Below, piece by piece: positions 18,252 to 26,466 of a stretch of DNA of 64,000 nucleotides. Under the pieces are notes generated by a model that searched no databases, was not told the DNA's origin, and saw nothing but the letters and a program-made list of their open reading frames with translations. The translations under genes were made by a program, and so were the position numbers. The first letter of the stretch is position 1. The number at the start of each line of letters is the position of its first letter. This DNA comes from an uncultured Oscillospiraceae bacterium. GTDB taxonomy: Bacteria; Bacillota; Clostridia; Oscillospirales; Acutalibacteraceae. The DNA lies in NCBI GenBank assembly GCA_902492455.1, contig CABULH010000004.1, positions 62,001-126,000 of the forward strand, written 5' to 3'.

Positions 18252-18659
18252 TTACTGCAGGGAGATCAGCAGCTTGCCGGAATCCACGCTGTCGCCCTTA
18301 TTCACATGAACGCCGGCGACCACGCCGTCCCGGGGAGACATGATCTCGTTTTCCATCTTCATCGCTTCCAGCACCAGCAACACCTGTCCCTTGGTGACAG
18401 AATCTCCGGCGCTGACCTGGACATTGACAACGGTACCGGGCATAGGGGCGTTGATGGTTTCCGTACCGGCCACAGGCGCGGCAGGAGCAGCCGCCGGAGC
18501 TTCAGCTACAGGAGCGGCCGGGGCAGCGGCGGACGCCGGAGCCGCTGCTGGAGCAGCGGAAACAGTGGCTGGCGCAGCGGGAGCCGAAGCCTTCCCGCCG
18601 ATTTCTTCCACCTGCACATCATAAGCGTTGCCGTTGACAGAGATCCGGAACTGTTTCAT
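18252..18659 (-). CDS. biotin carboxyl carrier protein
   Basis: A 135-aa carrier: a short N-terminal part (MKQFRISVNGNAYDVQVEEI), a flexible Ala/Pro-rich linker (about residues 24-63), then a biotinyl domain with the target lysine in EAMKMENEI. This layout matches the 1.3S subunit of transcarboxylase and the gamma-type carriers of decarboxylases. It is 45 nt upstream of oadA in the same direction and would shuttle carboxybiotin between the two carboxyltransferases encoded on either side. Confidence 0.93.
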   Translation of the reverse strand: MKQFRISVNGNAYDVQVEEIGGKASAPAAPATVSAAPAAAPASAAAPAAPVAEAPAAAPAAPVAGTETINAPMPGTVVNVQVSAGDSVTKGQVLLVLEAMKMENEIMSPRDGVVAGVHVNKGDSVDSGKLLISLQ

Positions 18660-18696
18660 ATTCTATCCAATCCTTTCATACAAACAATGTGGACGT

Positions 18697-20016
18697 TTAC
18701 AGCTGAATATCCGAATGTTTTTTTGGCAGACGGGATACCCGCTTGCCGGCCAGCATTTCCAGAACCGCTATGAGTTTGCCGCGGGTTTCTGCCGGCGTCA
18801 CCACATCGGTGATATATCCCGCAGCGGCGGCCTCCAACGGCGAACAGACAGTCTGCGCATACTCATCCGCCAGCTTAGCGCGATCCTCGGCAGGATTCTG
18901 CATCTCTGCCAGTCGATCCTTCCATAGCACATGGATGGCGGTTTCCGGTGCGACAGGCGAGATGACCGCTGCCGGCCAGGCCAATACCACATCGGCTCCG
19001 GCGTTTCGGCCAGCAGCGGCAATATAAACAGGACCATAAGCCCGGCCGGCAATCACCGTAACCTTAGCCGTGGTGGCCTCCGCATACGCATGAGAAACCT
19101 TGGCTGCTCCCTTGAGACTCTGGAATCCGGCGGCATCCACAAAAGTGAGCACCGGCAGAGAGAAAGCATCGCACATCCGCACAAAGCGGGCGATCCGGGA
19201 AGCCTGCGCGCAGGCCACAGCGTCTCCCGCCATGGTAACAAATCCGCAGGCCATACCGCCGATACGACCCAAAGCGGTTTTGCAGTCCTCTTCATCCCCA
19301 TACAAATACAACAAGGAATCCGCATCCGCCGTCATCTCAGCCGCAGTACCGATCTCCGCCTGCTCCGCAGAAGCGGGCATATCTCCTTCAAACACCGGAA
19401 CAGAATCCAGATTGTTCTGCGGAAGCAACGAGAGCAGCTGACGCACCTTTTCCACGGCGTCATCTATGTCCTCCGCCTCCAAGGCGGCGGGGGCGTTTTT
19501 GTCCCCCATGTTCAGATAATAATCCGCTTCCTTCACGCCCACTACGATATCCGCATTGGCAGCGATCAGTGAGGCGGAGCCGACACAGGCGCCCGCCACC
19601 ACCGCAATCTGCGGAACCACACCGGAAAGATTGTTGGAAGCCAGAAGAATCTCCGCAATGGCGTCCATAGCGTCAATACCGTCACCCAGCCGTGCGCCGT
19701 CGCTGTCAAATATTCCCACCACCGGCGCGCCGTTCTGAGCAGCCATATCATACACCCGACGGATTTTCGCCGCTTGAGCACGGCTGACAGCGCCGCTGCA
19801 AATCTCCCGGTCCTGTGCGAAGGCATAGGCCGGAGCGCCGTTTACCAGGCCATAACCCGCCGCAGCCTCCGCCGGATGATCTCCGTCCCGGGCCAGCCTG
19901 TCCAGCTCCACAAAGGTCCCCTCATCGAAAAAGCGGGCCAAAAGCGCCCTGGCTTTTGAGCCGTCATGCGCCTGAGCGGCATCCGCCAGCTCTTGAAGCC
20001 GTTTCTGCATATCCAT
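18697..20016 (-). CDS. carboxyl transferase domain protein (12S/MmdA-like, divergent)
   Basis: About 439 aa, start at MDMQKRLQEL, 7 nt after GGAGGT (two further in-frame ATGs surround it). Crotonase-like carboxyltransferase fold in two halves: the N-terminal half has LDRLARDGDHPAEAAAGYG and VVGIFDSDGARLGDG, the C-terminal half GGMACGFVTMAGDAV, LPVLTFVDAAGFQ and PVYIAAAGRNAGADVVLAWP. It is about 70 residues shorter than usual methylmalonyl-CoA decarboxylase alpha chains and clearly divergent. First gene of a three-gene operon with a biotin carrier and OadA-like protein. The acyl-CoA substrate (methylmalonyl, acetyl or glutaconyl) cannot be read from the sequence. Confidence 0.8.
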   Translation of the reverse strand: MDMQKRLQELADAAQAHDGSKARALLARFFDEGTFVELDRLARDGDHPAEAAAGYGLVNGAPAYAFAQDREICSGAVSRAQAAKIRRVYDMAAQNGAPVVGIFDSDGARLGDGIDAMDAIAEILLASNNLSGVVPQIAVVAGACVGSASLIAANADIVVGVKEADYYLNMGDKNAPAALEAEDIDDAVEKVRQLLSLLPQNNLDSVPVFEGDMPASAEQAEIGTAAEMTADADSLLYLYGDEEDCKTALGRIGGMACGFVTMAGDAVACAQASRIARFVRMCDAFSLPVLTFVDAAGFQSLKGAAKVSHAYAEATTAKVTVIAGRAYGPVYIAAAGRNAGADVVLAWPAAVISPVAPETAIHVLWKDRLAEMQNPAEDRAKLADEYAQTVCSPLEAAAAGYITDVVTPAETRGKLIAVLEMLAGKRVSRLPKKHSDIQL

Positions 20017-20105
20017 CTCCATACCTCCATATACGCGAAAGTCCTTTCATTCTGTCTAAAAAAGGGAAGAAAAGAACTTTCCAATCCATTGCGCAAATTA
20101 GGTTT

Positions 20106-20134
20106 AGTATACAACATTATTAAAAAAATAACAA
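20106..20134 (-). promoter_or_regulatory. sigma-A promoter of the carboxytransferase operon
   Basis: TTGTTA (20129-20134) and TATACT (20106-20111) on the minus strand with a 17-bp AT-rich spacer. It lies about 90 bp upstream of the carboxyltransferase start. Confidence 0.75.
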
Positions 20135-20156
20135 GCGGTTTTCCCAAGTCAAAACT

Positions 20157-20214
20157 ATAAAAAAGGGAATTTGTGCATTTCCTCCAAACTTCCGTTTGAT
20201 CATGCCAAATTCCC
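20157..20214 (-). terminator. terminator with nested hairpin after the rluB-GNAT genes
   Basis: Arms GGGAATTTG and CAAATTCCC (20206-20214 and 20165-20173) are complementary, continue as GCAT/ATGC, and enclose a second hairpin CAAAC-ggaa-GTTTG. TTTTTT follows on the minus strand, as for a rho-independent terminator. Confidence 0.7.
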
Positions 20215-20241
20215 CTCAAATCGATGCAACAGCATTCCGCA

Positions 20242-20601
20242 TTATTCTGTTGACCGGCAAGGGCGGGCAAAAAAAGTCGGTATAGAAACCGACAGCTCCT
20301 CCCCAGTCCGGTGAAATCCCATTTTTTCCAGTAAGGCCGCCAAATCCGGATTAACGCAGAAGGCCTCTCCAGCGCCTTCCAGTTCCCCTGCATTGAGGGC
20401 CGCCCGCACCAGCCCTTCCAGAAAGAATCCGTCGTCCGCCCGGGCTGCCAGCAATTCCTGCCGGAATCCTTTCCGCTTATAAAGAACATATCCGGCCGTT
20501 TCTTCCCCATCCCGCAGAATCAGGCAAGATGCTGCCGACAGGTTTTCACGCAGACAGCATACTTCTCTCTCCTGGTCGGATGCGGGAATAATGGTAATCA
20601 T
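20242..20601 (-). CDS. GNAT-like N-acetyltransferase domain protein, short
   Basis: A 119-aa frame overlapping the rluB stop (ATGA), so it is co-translated with it. The pattern looks like the acetyl-CoA-binding C-terminal half of a GNAT fold: ASCLILRDGEETAGYVLYKR (beta strands 2-4), LLAARADDGFFLEGLVRAALN in place of the usual acetyl-CoA loop and helix, and NPDLAALLEKMGFHRTGEE, the family's typical final helix and turn. The usual Q/RxxGxG/A loop is absent, so activity is uncertain. Substrate unknown. Confidence 0.65.
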   Translation of the reverse strand: MITIIPASDQEREVCCLRENLSAASCLILRDGEETAGYVLYKRKGFRQELLAARADDGFFLEGLVRAALNAGELEGAGEAFCVNPDLAALLEKMGFHRTGEELSVSIPTFFARPCRSTE

Positions 20602-21371
20602 CGTCCGCCGCTCCTTCCCTGGCGAATATACGCCGCCGCGATCTTCTGCTGTATTTGGGAAGCCTGCAGCAGCGCTTTGACCTCTTTAGGGTCCAAATGC
20701 CGCCATTTACCTGGCTGAAGCATCCCAAGCTTGACATTCCCCATCGCTGTACGCTTCAGGCGCAGCACTTCCAGCCCCAGCGTTTCACACATCCGGCGAA
20801 TCTGCCGATTACGCCCCTCGTACAAAACAATTTCCACCACTGTTCGCTCTGGTTCGGTGAGCAGTACCGCAATTTCGGCGGGCGCGGTTCTCCTGCCATC
20901 CAGTTCGATGCCCTCCCGAAACCGCAGCAGCTGCTCATCGGTGGGTGCCTGACGCAGGGTAACCCGATAATATTTGGGTATATGGGTGCGGGGATGCATC
21001 ATGGCATTGGCAAAGTCCCCGTCGTTGGTCAAAAACAGCAGCCCTTCGGAATCCCGATCCAGACGGCCTACAGGGTAAACTCGTACCCCTACGTCTTCCA
21101 CCAGCTCGGCTACGCATTTTCGTCCCTTTTCATCGCTCATGGTGGTGATGAAGCCCCGGGGCTTGTGCAGCATGAGATAAACGGGCATCTCCGCTTTTGC
21201 CACCCGCCTGCCAGCCACCGTCACAATATCCCGGCGGTCGTCTGCCTTATCTCCCAACCGGGCCACATGGCCATTAACCTTTACCTTGCCCTGCTCGATC
21301 AATTCCTCCGCCTTCCGCCGGGACGCAATTCCCCGTTCGGACAGCAGCTTCTGCAGCCTTACTTCCGCCAT
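20598..21371 (-). CDS. rluB: 23S rRNA pseudouridine synthase RluB
   Basis: A 257-aa enzyme of the RsuA/RluB group. Start at MAEVRLQKLLSERG; the longest frame runs 34 codons into the preceding gene. N-terminal S4 domain (residues 1-60: ERGIASRRKAEELIEQGKVKVNG), then the synthase domain with catalytic Asp in GRLDRDSEGLLFLTNDGDF. The C-terminal motif YEGRNRQIRRMCETLG is standard. The GNAT-like gene follows with an overlap. Confidence 0.92.
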   Translation of the reverse strand: MAEVRLQKLLSERGIASRRKAEELIEQGKVKVNGHVARLGDKADDRRDIVTVAGRRVAKAEMPVYLMLHKPRGFITTMSDEKGRKCVAELVEDVGVRVYPVGRLDRDSEGLLFLTNDGDFANAMMHPRTHIPKYYRVTLRQAPTDEQLLRFREGIELDGRRTAPAEIAVLLTEPERTVVEIVLYEGRNRQIRRMCETLGLEVLRLKRTAMGNVKLGMLQPGKWRHLDPKEVKALLQASQIQQKIAAAYIRQGRSGGR

Positions 21372-21424
21372 TTTTATAAACCTGCTCTCTTTATATGTTG
21401 TTCTGCCGCAGCGATTGACATGGT

Positions 21425-22561
21425 TTACAGGCGAAAGAACGCCGTCGCCAATTCCCGCAGAGCCCGCAGCCAACGGCCGCCGTATCCCGCCACTGGACGG
21501 GCCTCCACTGCATAGGCAGCGGAAAGCGGCACGTTTGCCACTTCCCTGCCATCCAGATAATAGCGGATCATTCCCAGCTTTTCTCCCGCTGTCACCGGGG
21601 CCATGGCAAAACGTGGCAGTTCGATTCTGGTTTCCAGCCGCGCACCGTCACCGTTGGAAAGAATCAGCGCCGGCGGCAGCTCTGCCGCCAGCTGGATATA
21701 ACCAGTTCGTCCTCCCGCTACCTTGAGATTGGGTAATTCCGGCAGTGAAGGCTGAAAGGATTCCAGCTGAGGAAACCCCTGTTCATACAGACTGATATGA
21801 TCATTCCAATCATCCGGGCTGTTAAGCGTCACAGCGATCAGAGTAACCCCATCCTTACGTGCCGCAGACACCAGACAGCGACCGGATTTTTTAGTAAATC
21901 CTGTTTTCATGCCAATGGCGTCCGGATAGAGAGACAGCAGCTTGTTATGATTGGTCACCGTCACCTTTCGCTTGGGATCGCCGAAGGAGATCACTGCCGA
22001 TTTCTTGGCGCAGATATCCGCCAATATCGGATTGCGCAGCGCGGCGGCCGCCAGCAGCGCCATATCGTAAGCGGAAGAGGCATGGCCTTCCTGATCCAGT
22101 CCGGAGGGGGTAACAAAATGACTGTCCTGCATCCCCAGTTCCGCGGCTTTGGCGTTCATTTTTTCCGCAAAAGCCGGCAGGCTTCCCGCCGTTACCATGG
22201 CAATGGCATTGGCGGCGTCGTTGCCCGATTGGAGCATCAGACCGGTAACCAGATCCTTCATGGTGATCTTGTCGCCGCCCCGCAGGCCCAGAGAAGACCC
22301 CTCCACCATCACCGCTTCCTGGGGCACAGTAATCTCGGTTTCCGGATCGCACAGCTCCAATGCCAGCAGCGCCGTCATAATCTTGGTGGTGCTGGCCATA
22401 GGCCGGGGGGTATGAGCGTCCTTTTCCAGTAGCACCCGTCCCGAATCCGGCTCATATAAAACTGCTGATTTTGCGGAAAGGCCACTCGCTTGCCAGGGAA
22501 ACGCCGCGGCGGATGCCGTCAGACAAACGGCCATCATTGCCGCCATCCATCTCTTTCTCAA
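21425..22561 (-). CDS. D-alanyl-D-alanine carboxypeptidase (PBP5/DacF type)
   Basis: About 378 aa; exported serine peptidase that trims pentapeptides in peptidoglycan. A TTG start giving a compact signal peptide (RKRWMAAMMAVCLTASAAAF) is preferred, with AGGTGG just before it; a GTG three codons earlier is possible. Active-site motifs SxxK (STTK), SGN and KTG are complete. A C-terminal beta domain and a final amphipathic segment (GRWLRALRELATAFFRL), which anchors such enzymes to the membrane, follow. Its neighbours ytfJ and scpAB match the Clostridial sporulation/segregation cluster, pointing to a DacF-like role. Confidence 0.93.
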   Translation of the reverse strand: MRKRWMAAMMAVCLTASAAAFPWQASGLSAKSAVLYEPDSGRVLLEKDAHTPRPMASTTKIMTALLALELCDPETEITVPQEAVMVEGSSLGLRGGDKITMKDLVTGLMLQSGNDAANAIAMVTAGSLPAFAEKMNAKAAELGMQDSHFVTPSGLDQEGHASSAYDMALLAAAALRNPILADICAKKSAVISFGDPKRKVTVTNHNKLLSLYPDAIGMKTGFTKKSGRCLVSAARKDGVTLIAVTLNSPDDWNDHISLYEQGFPQLESFQPSLPELPNLKVAGGRTGYIQLAAELPPALILSNGDGARLETRIELPRFAMAPVTAGEKLGMIRYYLDGREVANVPLSAAYAVEARPVAGYGGRWLRALRELATAFFRL

Positions 22562-22612
22562 AATAACCACCTACCCTATCCTAAACCTATGCGGCAGGCG
22601 GTTTTGTCATGC

Positions 22613-23059
22613 TTATTCTTTTATGGTGGTTTCGTTCACCGTCACCGATTCCGCTCCGGACTTGTCTTGGGCTTCCACAGTAGTCTCCGTCTTTTCCTTT
22701 TTCTTGGTAAATAAACCGGTGATTTTATCCACCAAATCCGGCACCAGATTCACTACCTTATCGGTAGAATCCGGCTTGGATACGATATGCAGCAGCCGCA
22801 CTTCGCCGCCGGAGACCACAATAAACGCCACCGGCGTCACATTGATACCCGCTCCGCTGCCGCCCCCGAAAAGACCGGCGCTGCTTTTGGAAGGAATATC
22901 CGACCCGCCGGCCGCAAAGCCGTAGGACACCTTAGATACCGGAATCAGCACCGTGCCGTCCGGCGTGGTGATGGGATCTCCCACCACGGTGTTATTGTCC
23001 ACCATTTCCTTGATCTTGTCCATGGATACGCCCAGCAGATTCTGTACCTGATGATCCAT
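22613..23059 (-). CDS. ytfJ: YtfJ/GerW family sporulation protein
   Basis: A 148-aa protein with the family sequence IPVSKVSYGFAAGGSD, followed by a glycine-rich GLFGGGSGAGINVTPVAFIVV. GerW (YtfJ) is made in the forespore of B. subtilis and is needed for germination with some nutrients. AGGAGG precedes the ATG. It follows a DUF2953 gene, as ytfI-ytfJ in Bacillus. The last 35 residues are charged and variable. Confidence 0.92.
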   Translation of the reverse strand: MDHQVQNLLGVSMDKIKEMVDNNTVVGDPITTPDGTVLIPVSKVSYGFAAGGSDIPSKSSAGLFGGGSGAGINVTPVAFIVVSGGEVRLLHIVSKPDSTDKVVNLVPDLVDKITGLFTKKKEKTETTVEAQDKSGAESVTVNETTIKE

Positions 23060-23062
23060 TTT

Positions 23063-23722
23063 TCATACCTCCTGTGTCGACTGCATTTTTTTATCTGTGC
23101 TTTTCATAGTATAGGCTAAATACCGCAGAATAAATCCTCCACCAACCAGCAAGATGCGAAGCGGCATGGCATGGAGACGGACGTGAAAGCACACCTGTGT
23201 TTTTTCGCCCGCAAAATCCGGAGCGATTTCCACCTGCCTATGCTTGGTTCGGATAATCCCCTGCAGTACCGATAAAGCGGGATACACCCCGGCGCAGATC
23301 TTGCCGAAAAGGATCGCCGTATCCGCCGCATCCTCCCCTACTATCTGCATCCGGAGCTCCAAGCGGTCTGCCACCAAAACATGCAGCAACTTTCTCGCGG
23401 CAGTGGCGGCAATTTTCGTCAGCTCCGACAGGTAAGATATCACCGCGCCAGGGCCGTCCTCCTTCAGCATCTCCCCAAAGGATGGCAGGGACGAATGCTC
23501 GTCCTTTTTCTTCTTACCCTGTTTTTTTTCGGCCTTCTTCGCTTCCGGCCTTCCATTTTTTTTACTCTTTTTCTCCTTCTGAGGGTAGAGGCGGAACACC
23601 AGAAAAAGATAACGCAGCCGGACCGACAGCTCCTCGTCATAATCCAGGTTAAGACGCAGCGGCATCAATAGGAGCAGGAAAATCAGCGCCAGAATGCCTA
23701 ACAGGATATACAAAACAATCAA
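23063..23722 (-). CDS. DUF2953 membrane protein (YtfI-like)
   Basis: A 219-aa protein, start placed at a TTG (MIVLYILLGILALIFLLL) with GAGG 8 nt upstream overlapping the scpB stop. One N-terminal membrane helix (residues 2-20) is followed by DYDEELSVRLRYLFLVFRLYP, typical of DUF2953, a Lys-rich stretch (about 45-75) and a final hydrophobic stretch (residues 190-210). Function unknown; the family is found next to ytfJ in spore formers, so a sporulation role is likely but unproven. Confidence 0.82.
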   Translation of the reverse strand: MIVLYILLGILALIFLLLLMPLRLNLDYDEELSVRLRYLFLVFRLYPQKEKKSKKNGRPEAKKAEKKQGKKKKDEHSSLPSFGEMLKEDGPGAVISYLSELTKIAATAARKLLHVLVADRLELRMQIVGEDAADTAILFGKICAGVYPALSVLQGIIRTKHRQVEIAPDFAGEKTQVCFHVRLHAMPLRILLVGGGFILRYLAYTMKSTDKKMQSTQEV

Positions 23723-23732
23723 TCCGCATCCC

Positions 23733-24335
23733 TCATTCCAACGCGGCTTCCGCCGCCTGCTGTTCTTCGATAACCTCGTCCAATGTGGTTTCCGCCATCG
23801 CCCCTTCTTCCTCTTTCTGGGGAAGAGGAGGAAGTTCGTTGAGAGATGAAACTCCGAAGCAGCGCAGGAAATCAGCCGTAGTTCCGTACAAAAGCGGACG
23901 GCCGGGAAGCTCCAGACGTCCCTTTTCCTCAATAAGATTCTTGGCCGCCAGGCCCTGCACCACCGCGCCGCAGTCCACTCCCCGAACCTGCTCGATAAAG
24001 GCCCGGGTCACCGGCTGATTATACGCCACAATCGCCAGAACCTCCATCGCCGCTTGAGAAAGAGGCGTATTCCGGCGGATATCCATGGTTTTGCGGATAT
24101 ATTCCGCGTAGTCCCGACGGGTTACCATCTGATAGCGATCATCCAGCCGCACGATCCCCAGCCCGCCGGGCCGGGTGTTATAATCGTTTTTTAAATCCTC
24201 CGCCAGTCGCAAAGCGGTTTCCTCGTCCAACTCCAGTACCTCTGCCAGACGGGCAAGAGAAACCGGCTCGCCACTGGCGAACAGAACCGCTTCCATCGCT
24301 GCCTGATATTGTTTGATCTCCACTTCTTTCCACAT
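23733..24335 (-). CDS. scpB: segregation and condensation protein B
   Basis: A 200-aa kleisin-associated subunit of the SMC condensin. Two winged-helix domains: the first with AAMEAVLFASGEPVSLARLAEVL, the second with LSQAAMEVLAIVAYNQPVTRAFIEQVRGVD and the ending YGTTADFLRCFGVSSLNELPPLP. The last 25 residues are acidic. It follows scpA by 38 nt. Confidence 0.95.
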   Translation of the reverse strand: MWKEVEIKQYQAAMEAVLFASGEPVSLARLAEVLELDEETALRLAEDLKNDYNTRPGGLGIVRLDDRYQMVTRRDYAEYIRKTMDIRRNTPLSQAAMEVLAIVAYNQPVTRAFIEQVRGVDCGAVVQGLAAKNLIEEKGRLELPGRPLLYGTTADFLRCFGVSSLNELPPLPQKEEEGAMAETTLDEVIEEQQAAEAALE

Positions 24336-24373
24336 GCCTTCCTGCTGATAAATGAGGGACAGTCGTATTCCGG

Positions 24374-25120
24374 TTACTGTGCTTCCACGGCCGCATCTGC
24401 TTCGCTCGGCGTTTTCACCCGTTCCAGCATCTGCACCGTCTGTTCTTTCCCTTCGCCATCTACGCGGATTCTTTTGGCTTTCACCAACTCCAGAAGCGCC
24501 AGGAAAGTAGCTACCAGCTCCGATTTGGTACGAGCCTCCCTAAACAGAGCGTCATATGCCACCGGCTCTCGTTTATATAACCGCCGCAGCACAAAGATGA
24601 TCTTAGAGGAAACAGAGACAATTTTACGGGATACAATCCCGCTGAAAGCCTGCGGAGGCGGAGGCAGGCGCCGACGTCCCCGCCCGGCCGCTGCCAGATA
24701 AGCGTCATACAGCTCCTCTTTTGGATGCTGCCGCCGGTAGGTCAGATCCGGTTCAATCTCCACCGGCTCCCGCACAAACAGATCGCCCCCCACGTTCCGT
24801 GCCGCCAGACGCCGAGCAGCCTCCTGGCAAAGCTGATATTCAATCAGCTCTCCGGTCAATTCCTGCCGCAGGGCCTCGGCCTCCTCATGCTTAGGCAGCA
24901 GCATACTGGATTTAATCTGCACCAGCCGCGCCGCCATATCCAGGAATTCCGAAGCCACATCCAAATCCGCATCTTTCATCCGGTCGATGGTCTCCATATA
25001 TTGCTGCAGCACTTCGGCGATGGGAATATCATAGATATTCAACTTGTTTTTCTGCACCAAATAAAGCAGCAGATCCAGCGGGCCCTCAAAAACCGGCAGC
25101 CGGTAGGAAATCGTCTCCAT
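24374..25120 (-). CDS. scpA: segregation and condensation protein A (kleisin)
   Basis: A 248-aa kleisin that bridges the SMC heads. N-terminal motif FEGPLDLLLYLVQKNKLNIYDIPI is diagnostic. The middle is variable and Arg/Pro-rich (GRGRRRLPPPP), and the C-terminal winged helix contains FLALLELVKAKRIRV. SMC itself is not in the window. Confidence 0.96.
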   Translation of the reverse strand: METISYRLPVFEGPLDLLLYLVQKNKLNIYDIPIAEVLQQYMETIDRMKDADLDVASEFLDMAARLVQIKSSMLLPKHEEAEALRQELTGELIEYQLCQEAARRLAARNVGGDLFVREPVEIEPDLTYRRQHPKEELYDAYLAAAGRGRRRLPPPPQAFSGIVSRKIVSVSSKIIFVLRRLYKREPVAYDALFREARTKSELVATFLALLELVKAKRIRVDGEGKEQTVQMLERVKTPSEADAAVEAQ

Positions 25121-25135
25121 ACGTCCCTCTTACCC

Positions 25136-25807
25136 TCATAATCCAAATATAAAATAAATACCCCGCATAATCCAATTGCTGAAGAAATCTAAAATCGGTG
25201 TCAGAGCCCCGGTCACCAGCAGCAGAAGCACAACCCATGTAATGATCTGTCCGTTTTGCCGGATGGCATAAACCCATTTCGCCGGCAGAAAAAGAGAGAG
25301 AATCCGATAACCGTCGTAGAAAGGCAGCGGCAAAAGCATTAGTACGGTGAGATACACACAGTTTTGGGCGAAACACCCCAGCAGCAGATCCCGCAGTATG
25401 AGCAATATAGAAAAGCTGGGCACCATCAAAAGGCAGATACGATAAATCCCCACCGCGAGAGCGGCAATCAGCAGACCGGAAATCGGGCCCGCCAGAATGC
25501 TCATGATATAGCCAGAACGAGGCTTGCGGAAGTTGCGGGGCATAATGGGTACCGGTTCAATCAATGGCAGCCCCACCGCGTACAGGGTAATGAGGCCGAT
25601 CCAACTGATATGCACCAGAGGCTTCATAGTCATATATCCGTTATAGCGGCCGGTGCTGTCCCCCAGCTGATCCGCCACAAATGCCTGCGCAGCACCCCGG
25701 GCGGGAAAAACCACAAATCCAATAATGGTATAGCTGATAAACTGCAATAGTAAAATCTGCAGATCAAAGTGACCCCGACTGATCATATTTAATATAGATG
25801 GGAGCAT
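25136..25807 (-). CDS. site-2-protease (M50) family membrane protein lacking the HExxH active site
   Basis: A 223-aa polytopic protein, start at MLPSILNMIS after AAAGGAG. It aligns with YwhC-type M50 proteases through VADQLGDSTGRYNGYMTMKP, EPVPIMPRNFRKPRSGYIM and LAGPISGLLIAAL. But the metal and catalytic motif, HEFAH in YwhC-like proteins, reads RGAAQ here (residues 37-41), and the Asn of the second motif is Met in MLLPLPFYDGYRI. Both His ligands and the catalytic Glu are therefore gone while the fold looks intact, so this is probably a pseudoprotease. It heads the scpA-scpB-ytfJ operon, where an active M50 is usual in Clostridia. Confidence 0.8.
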   Translation of the reverse strand: MLPSILNMISRGHFDLQILLLQFISYTIIGFVVFPARGAAQAFVADQLGDSTGRYNGYMTMKPLVHISWIGLITLYAVGLPLIEPVPIMPRNFRKPRSGYIMSILAGPISGLLIAALAVGIYRICLLMVPSFSILLILRDLLLGCFAQNCVYLTVLMLLPLPFYDGYRILSLFLPAKWVYAIRQNGQIITWVVLLLLVTGALTPILDFFSNWIMRGIYFIFGL

Positions 25808-25867
25808 AAACGCTCTCCTTTCTGCTCTTTCATCCTCCGCCCCATACGTCGAGCGGATATCTTTGCC

Positions 25868-25896
25868 ATTATACTGGAAATTCGGTTGAATTACAA
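25868..25896 (-). promoter_or_regulatory. sigma-A promoter of the M50-scpAB-ytfJ-dac operon
   Basis: TTGTAA (25891-25896) and TATAAT (25868-25873) on the minus strand, 17 bp apart, about 60 bp before the start. Confidence 0.75.
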
Positions 25897-25955
25897 GAGC
25901 AACCCGATTTAAACAGATAAAGTTCAACCTTTTTTAACAACTAAAGAAAAAAGGC

Positions 25956-25984
25956 TTGCTTTCCTGCGGGAAATCTGCTAATAT
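25956..25984 (+). promoter_or_regulatory. sigma-A promoter of rpmB
   Basis: TTGCTT (25956-25961) and TAATAT (25979-25984), spacer 17 bp, 58 bp upstream of rpmB and divergent from the M50 promoter. Confidence 0.8.
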
Positions 25985-26042
25985 ACATCTGTTGTTTTTC
26001 TTTATGACGGCTATGATGGCTCCAAAGGAGGTGCAGAAACCC

Positions 26043-26231
26043 ATGGCTAAATGTGATATCTGCGGAAAATGCGTTACTTTCGGCATTAAGGTATCCCATT
26101 CACACAGACGTTCCAATCGCGCTTGGAAAGCCAATATCAAACGCGTTAAGGCTGTTGTGGACGGTTCCCCGAAAAGGATCTACGCCTGCACCCGTTGCTT
26201 GCGTTCCGGAAAGGTTACCCGCGCCGTGTAA
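26043..26231 (+). CDS. rpmB: 50S ribosomal protein L28
   Basis: A 62-aa zinc-ribbon form of L28: MAKCDICGK at the start and CTRCLRSGKV near the end supply the four Cys ligands. AAAGGAGGTG precedes the ATG. The upstream part of the longest frame (29 codons) lies before that site and is not coding. Single-gene unit with its own promoter and terminator. In B. subtilis rpmB is divergent from spoVM; here the two are 23 kb apart. Confidence 0.96.
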   Translation: MAKCDICGKCVTFGIKVSHSHRRSNRAWKANIKRVKAVVDGSPKRIYACTRCLRSGKVTRAV

Positions 26232-26249
26232 TCATTTTGCCTGAGATGA

Positions 26250-26290
26250 GAACCGTACCGTTTTGGTGCGGTTCTTTTTGTTTTTCTTTC
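26250..26290 (+). terminator. rho-independent terminator of rpmB
   Basis: GAACCGTACC / GGTGCGGTTC stem (one G-U pair), 5-nt loop, then TTTTTGTTTTTC. Confidence 0.85.
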
Positions 26291-26304
26291 CGTGCGGGTT
26301 GCTG

Positions 26305-26333
26305 TTGCGTAATTTTAACGGTTAGTATATAAT
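26305..26333 (+). promoter_or_regulatory. sigma-A promoter of the restriction-modification gene
   Basis: TTGCGT (26305-26310) and TATAAT (26328-26333) with a 17-bp spacer. The start codon is about 130 bp away, leaving a long, GC-rich leader. Confidence 0.7.
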
Positions 26334-26466
26334 AAAGAGAAGTTTTGACTCGGCAGTTCCGCTTTATACATGGAGTGGGAACCGCCTGAATAGCCGGATG
26401 AATCCCCTCTGCCGGCGGTTTAAAAACGGCGGACAGGTACGCCACGAAAGGGCATGGAGCATTAAC

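Noticed and set aside
17397..18773. 458-codon plus-strand frame
   Set aside because: Antisense to the OadA-like and biotin carrier genes; the repeat-like Ser/Gly/Arg end mirrors the Ala/Pro linker.
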